DNA of 64,000 nt, taken from NCBI RefSeq assembly GCF_001895085.1, contig NZ_BDFD01000005.1, positions 1 through 64,000 of the forward strand, read 5' to 3'. The stretch comes from Mariprofundus micogutta. GTDB taxonomy: Bacteria; Pseudomonadota; Zetaproteobacteria; Mariprofundales; Mariprofundaceae. Below are positions 61,572 through 64,000 of this stretch, in pieces. Under the pieces are notes generated by a model. That model saw nothing but the letters and a program-made list of their open reading frames with translations. It did not search any database and was not told where the DNA came from. How positions within the stretch are numbered: position 1 is the stretch's first letter; every line of letters starts with the position of its first letter. The translations under genes were made by a program, and so were the position numbers.

Positions 61572-62265
61572 ATTGTTGTTTCCAGTATTGTTGTTTGAGC
61601 CAGTCGGGGTTCAAGTTATCCAGTATGGAGCATGGCGAGGAGTGATCTGCAAGCCAGCCGGATAGTGCTACCAGTTCAGTTTCATCAAGAAGTGCAATAT
61701 TATTGCGTTGTAATTCGGCCATGAGCTGAGCGGGGTTTAATTCAGGCAGCGCTAGCAATTGACACGTTAGGTTTGATCTTCTCACTTCAGATCCATCTGC
61801 ATGAATCAGGTGGTGATCAAGCACCTGTTCACACACGCAAAGCAGGCTCATGTTTTGTCGTTCCTGAATGCTGTTCAGGGCCTGGAAGAATGTTGTATTG
61901 TATCCACCTGCGATGGCTTGGCTGTTTCTGATTTCATCAAAATTGTGCAGGATGAGTAAGGTCTGACAGGCTTTCTGAGTCATGCCATCAAGTAGTTCGG
62001 CAAGATTATCATTACCTGTGTTGATACACCCGTTCTGTGATGCGAGTTCCCCACAAAAAGCTTTGAAATTGGAGCAGTAGTCCCGCATGTTCACGTGAAA
62101 GATTTGCATGATGTCTGGTAAAATATCACGCAAATCTTTCAGGGTTCGTCTTCGCCCTTGCCCGTGTGGGCTGAGTAGATTGATGGACTGACCTTTGAGC
62201 AGTTGTTCTGCCAGACTCAGTGTGAACTCAGGTCTTAATAGAGAGTCAGATGGTTTTGTATGCAT
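61570..62265 (-). CDS. P-loop NTPase-like protein with altered Walker A
   Basis: A 231-residue cytoplasmic protein organised like an AAA/STAND ATPase: SINLLSPHGQGRRRT stands where a Walker A (GxxGxGKT) is expected, with Arg (38/39) for the catalytic Lys, then a Walker-B-like TLLILHNFDEI and a sensor-like SLLCVCEQVL. A C-terminal helical part ends QQYWKQQ. ATP hydrolysis is doubtful. It lies upstream of, and convergent with, the AsmA-like gene, and follows secB. The function is unknown. Confidence 0.6.
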   Translation of the reverse strand: MHTKPSDSLLRPEFTLSLAEQLLKGQSINLLSPHGQGRRRTLKDLRDILPDIMQIFHVNMRDYCSNFKAFCGELASQNGCINTGNDNLAELLDGMTQKACQTLLILHNFDEIRNSQAIAGGYNTTFFQALNSIQERQNMSLLCVCEQVLDHHLIHADGSEVRRSNLTCQLLALPELNPAQLMAELQRNNIALLDETELVALSGWLADHSSPCSILDNLNPDWLKQQYWKQQ

Positions 62266-62339
62266 CGAGGTTTATATCTATTTCACCAGGCTGAGGGCGT
62301 TGCAGGTATGCAAGCCCTCAGCTTGGTGTGTAGAATGTA

Positions 62340-62807
62340 TCAGTGTTTAGTCTGTTGTTTACGGTTAACTTCATATGCTGCTGCAAAATTAATCGGGTCC
62401 AGCAGCAGTGGCATGAAACCACCATCAACTGTCAGTTGACTGATGATTTGGCGGGTATACGGGAAAATCATGGTCGGGCAATCAACGTTAATAAGTACAT
62501 CGATATGCTCTTCAGGGATATTTTTCAGGTAAAACAGGCCAGCCTGTTCCACTTCAATTTCAAATCTTACCTGATTATCCTGTTCTGTATCACGTGCCAC
62601 AATCGAAGCCTTTAAGGATACTTCCCAGTGATCCTCATCAATTTGTCGGTTTTCCATCTTCATGTTCATCTCAATATTTGGCTGAGGGTTTTGGATGGTG
62701 AAAACCATGGGCGCGTTTGGATTCTCAAATGAGATATCCTTTATATACAGTTTCTGTAAGCTGAAAACAGGTGTGTCATCAGTTGGAGTTGTTGCGATTT
62801 CAGTCAT
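62340..62807 (-). CDS. secB: Protein-export chaperone SecB
   Basis: A 155-residue SecB: FSLQKLYIKDISFENPNAP is the family opening, followed by WEVSLKASIVARD, FEIEVEQAGLFYLKNI and MIFPYTRQIISQLTVDGGFMPLLLDPINFAAAY. SecB keeps preproteins unfolded and passes them to SecA. The ATG at 62807 gives the canonical N-terminus; an earlier ATG at 62834 adds nine residues. Confidence 0.96.
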   Translation of the reverse strand: MTEIATTPTDDTPVFSLQKLYIKDISFENPNAPMVFTIQNPQPNIEMNMKMENRQIDEDHWEVSLKASIVARDTEQDNQVRFEIEVEQAGLFYLKNIPEEHIDVLINVDCPTMIFPYTRQIISQLTVDGGFMPLLLDPINFAAAYEVNRKQQTKH

Positions 62808-62884
62808 AATTTCCTCATCTATAAGGTAGACCACATACGCGAAGCAAAGCTGCGGTGTGTGGCTGCCGTTTTTCTAAACATGTA

Positions 62885-64000
62885 TCAGTAGCCTATATTT
62901 GGAGCCAGCCACTTCTCGGCCTCATTCAGGCTCATGCCTTTACGTTGGGCATAATCCGCCACCTGATCCTTGTTGATCTTGCCTACGGTGAAGTAGTGGG
63001 CTTCGGGATTAGCAAAGTAGAGACCTGAAACTGCAGCTGCAGGCATCATAGCAAATGAGTCAGTCAATTTCATGCCGATATTCTCTTCTACTTCGAGAAG
63101 ATTCCAAAGTGTACCTTTTTCAGTGTGCTCAGGGCATGCCGGGTAACCGGCGGCAGGGCGGATGCCCTGATATTTCTCTTTGATCAGATCCTGATAATAG
63201 GATTCACCAGTTGCGGCCTCTTCCGACGTCGTGTCTCGCGCGGCACTTGTACGTCCATGTACTTCGGTCGCTTCCAACGTCGTGTCTCCCGCGGCACTTG
63301 TACGTCCATGTACTTCGTATCCCCAGTGTTTCGTGCGAACATCTTTGTGCAGCATTTCAGCCAAAGCTTCTGCCAGGCGATCAGCCAAAACTTTGATCAT
63401 AATGGCTGCATAATCATCTTGTTCTGCTTCGAATGCCTTGGCTTTTTCCTCTGCTCCGAAGACTCCCACTGCGAAAGCTCCGATATGGTCGTTGGCAGTT
63501 GCAATGAAATCAGAGAGGCAGAGGTTTGCGCGGGCATCTTTTTTGTCCTGCTGCTGACGTACAAAGTGAAAACGTGTTGTTTCTTCACCGGCTTCATCAT
63601 AAATAATGACACTGTCATTATCAGTGGAGCTTGCAGGGAACAGGCCAAATACTGCGCGCGCTTCAAACCAGTTCTCATCAATGATTTTGTCGAGCCAGAC
63701 TTGCGCTTCGTTGAATAGTTTCTGTGCTTCTTTTCCTTTGTGCGGATCGTTCAGGATACGTGGATAGGCACCATTCAGCTCCCAGGCGGAGAAGAATGGT
63801 GTCCAGTCAATATAGTTGCGGATCTCGGAAATGGAGATGTTTTTCAGAACCTGTACACCTGGCGTGGCCGGTGCTGTTGCAATGGTGGCCGGGTTCAACG
63901 CGGTTCTGTTTGCACGCGCATCAGCAAGTGAAAGCCAGTCAGTCTGGCTTTGACGGCCCAGATAACGATCGCGTACAGCTTCATATTCCTTTCGGGTTTC
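62885..64000 (-). CDS. metH: Cobalamin-dependent methionine synthase, C-terminal part (partial)
   Basis: The coding frame enters from the right edge (64000) and stops at 62885. It encodes the MetH activation domain, which binds SAM for reductive reactivation of cob(II)alamin: YIDWTPFFSAWELNGAYP, the SAM-site GIRPAAGYPACPEHTEKGTLWNLL, and the end KGMSLNEAEKWLAPNIGY. Between KHWGYE and LIKEKYQGIRP about 40 residues replace the dozen in enteric MetH, because of an in-frame tandem repeat (see 63220-63317). The rest of the gene is outside the window. Confidence 0.95.
   Translation of the reverse strand, partial: ETRKEYEAVRDRYLGRQSQTDWLSLADARANRTALNPATIATAPATPGVQVLKNISISEIRNYIDWTPFFSAWELNGAYPRILNDPHKGKEAQKLFNEAQVWLDKIIDENWFEARAVFGLFPASSTDNDSVIIYDEAGEETTRFHFVRQQQDKKDARANLCLSDFIATANDHIGAFAVGVFGAEEKAKAFEAEQDDYAAIMIKVLADRLAEALAEMLHKDVRTKHWGYEVHGRTSAAGDTTLEATEVHGRTSAARDTTSEEAATGESYYQDLIKEKYQGIRPAAGYPACPEHTEKGTLWNLLEVEENIGMKLTDSFAMMPAAAVSGLYFANPEAHYFTVGKINKDQVADYAQRKGMSLNEAEKWLAPNIGY
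63220..63317. repeat. 51-bp in-frame tandem repeat inside metH
   Basis: Two near-identical units start at 63220 and 63271 (period 51 bp), differing by a few bases. Translated on the minus strand, each gives 17 residues, beginning EVHGRTSAAGDTT and EVHGRTSAARDTT. Each unit contains the inverted repeat GTAC-GTCCAT-GTAC and a GACGTC/AACGTC end. The frame of MetH is preserved. Confidence 0.9.

Noticed and set aside
63220-63317. A CRISPR array
   Set aside because: Just two contiguous units without spacers, inside and in frame with metH.

Overview
The window is chromosomal DNA of a Gram-negative bacterium. It carries lipoproteins with lipoboxes, BamB, BamE, SecB, RlpA, MltB, MltD, an outer-membrane barrel and the heptose epimerase HldD. 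Gene orders such as yfgM-bamB-der, ratA-rnfH, rlmN...pilW-rodZ and mltB-rlpA-dacC point to Proteobacteria. A microaerophilic marine lineage such as the Zetaproteobacteria is my best guess, but no rRNA or other decisive marker is present, so confidence in that is low.

Layout. 0.2-2.1 kb holds two methyltransferase-fold genes and half of a VOC-fold protein. 2.1-9.7 kb is a tightly overlapping minus-strand operon for peptidoglycan remodelling (mltB, rlpA, dacC), D-alanine handling (dat) and redox chaperoning (hslO). 9.7-10.1 kb is a gene-free stretch with three strong stem-loops. 10.1-15.2 kb holds pcm, rodZ, a PilW-like TPR lipoprotein, mtnP and rlmN. 15.8-18.3 kb is an AT-richer islet with one large ATPase-TOPRIM fusion, an OLD/PARIS-like anti-phage candidate, bordered by tRNA 3'-end-like fragments. 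18.3-24 kb holds envelope lipoproteins, aroK, a radical SAM enzyme and a repeat-built barrel. 24-29.4 kb is a carbohydrate block: a GH130 phosphorylase with a sugar transporter that carries an inserted extracytoplasmic domain, opposed by an ATP-grasp gene and two glycosyltransferases. 29.4-43.5 kb holds a c-di-GMP EAL protein, carB, greA, yfgM-bamB-der, ratA-rnfH, an altered HD-GYP protein and ald.

The most interesting region is 43.5-52.9 kb. Six small Roadblock/LC7-like genes, one MglA-like GTPase, a standalone oxygen-binding di-iron (ODP-type) beta-lactamase-fold protein, a kinase-like/metallophosphoesterase fusion and one unknown protein lie together. I read this as an oxygen- or redox-responsive GTPase switch, perhaps for polarity or motility. 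Two paralogous Roadblock genes at opposite ends appear to start at ATC or ATT codons behind strong ribosome binding sites.

52.9-64 kb holds bamE, hldD, mdh-sucCD (TCA cycle), a TnpB-only IS200/IS605-type element whose right end supplies the stop codon of a neighbouring zinc-ribbon gene, an AsmA-like protein, a P-loop protein with an altered Walker A, secB, and the 3' part of metH. metH carries an in-frame 51-bp tandem repeat in its activation domain and runs off the right edge. No complete tRNA, rRNA, CRISPR array or replication origin is visible.
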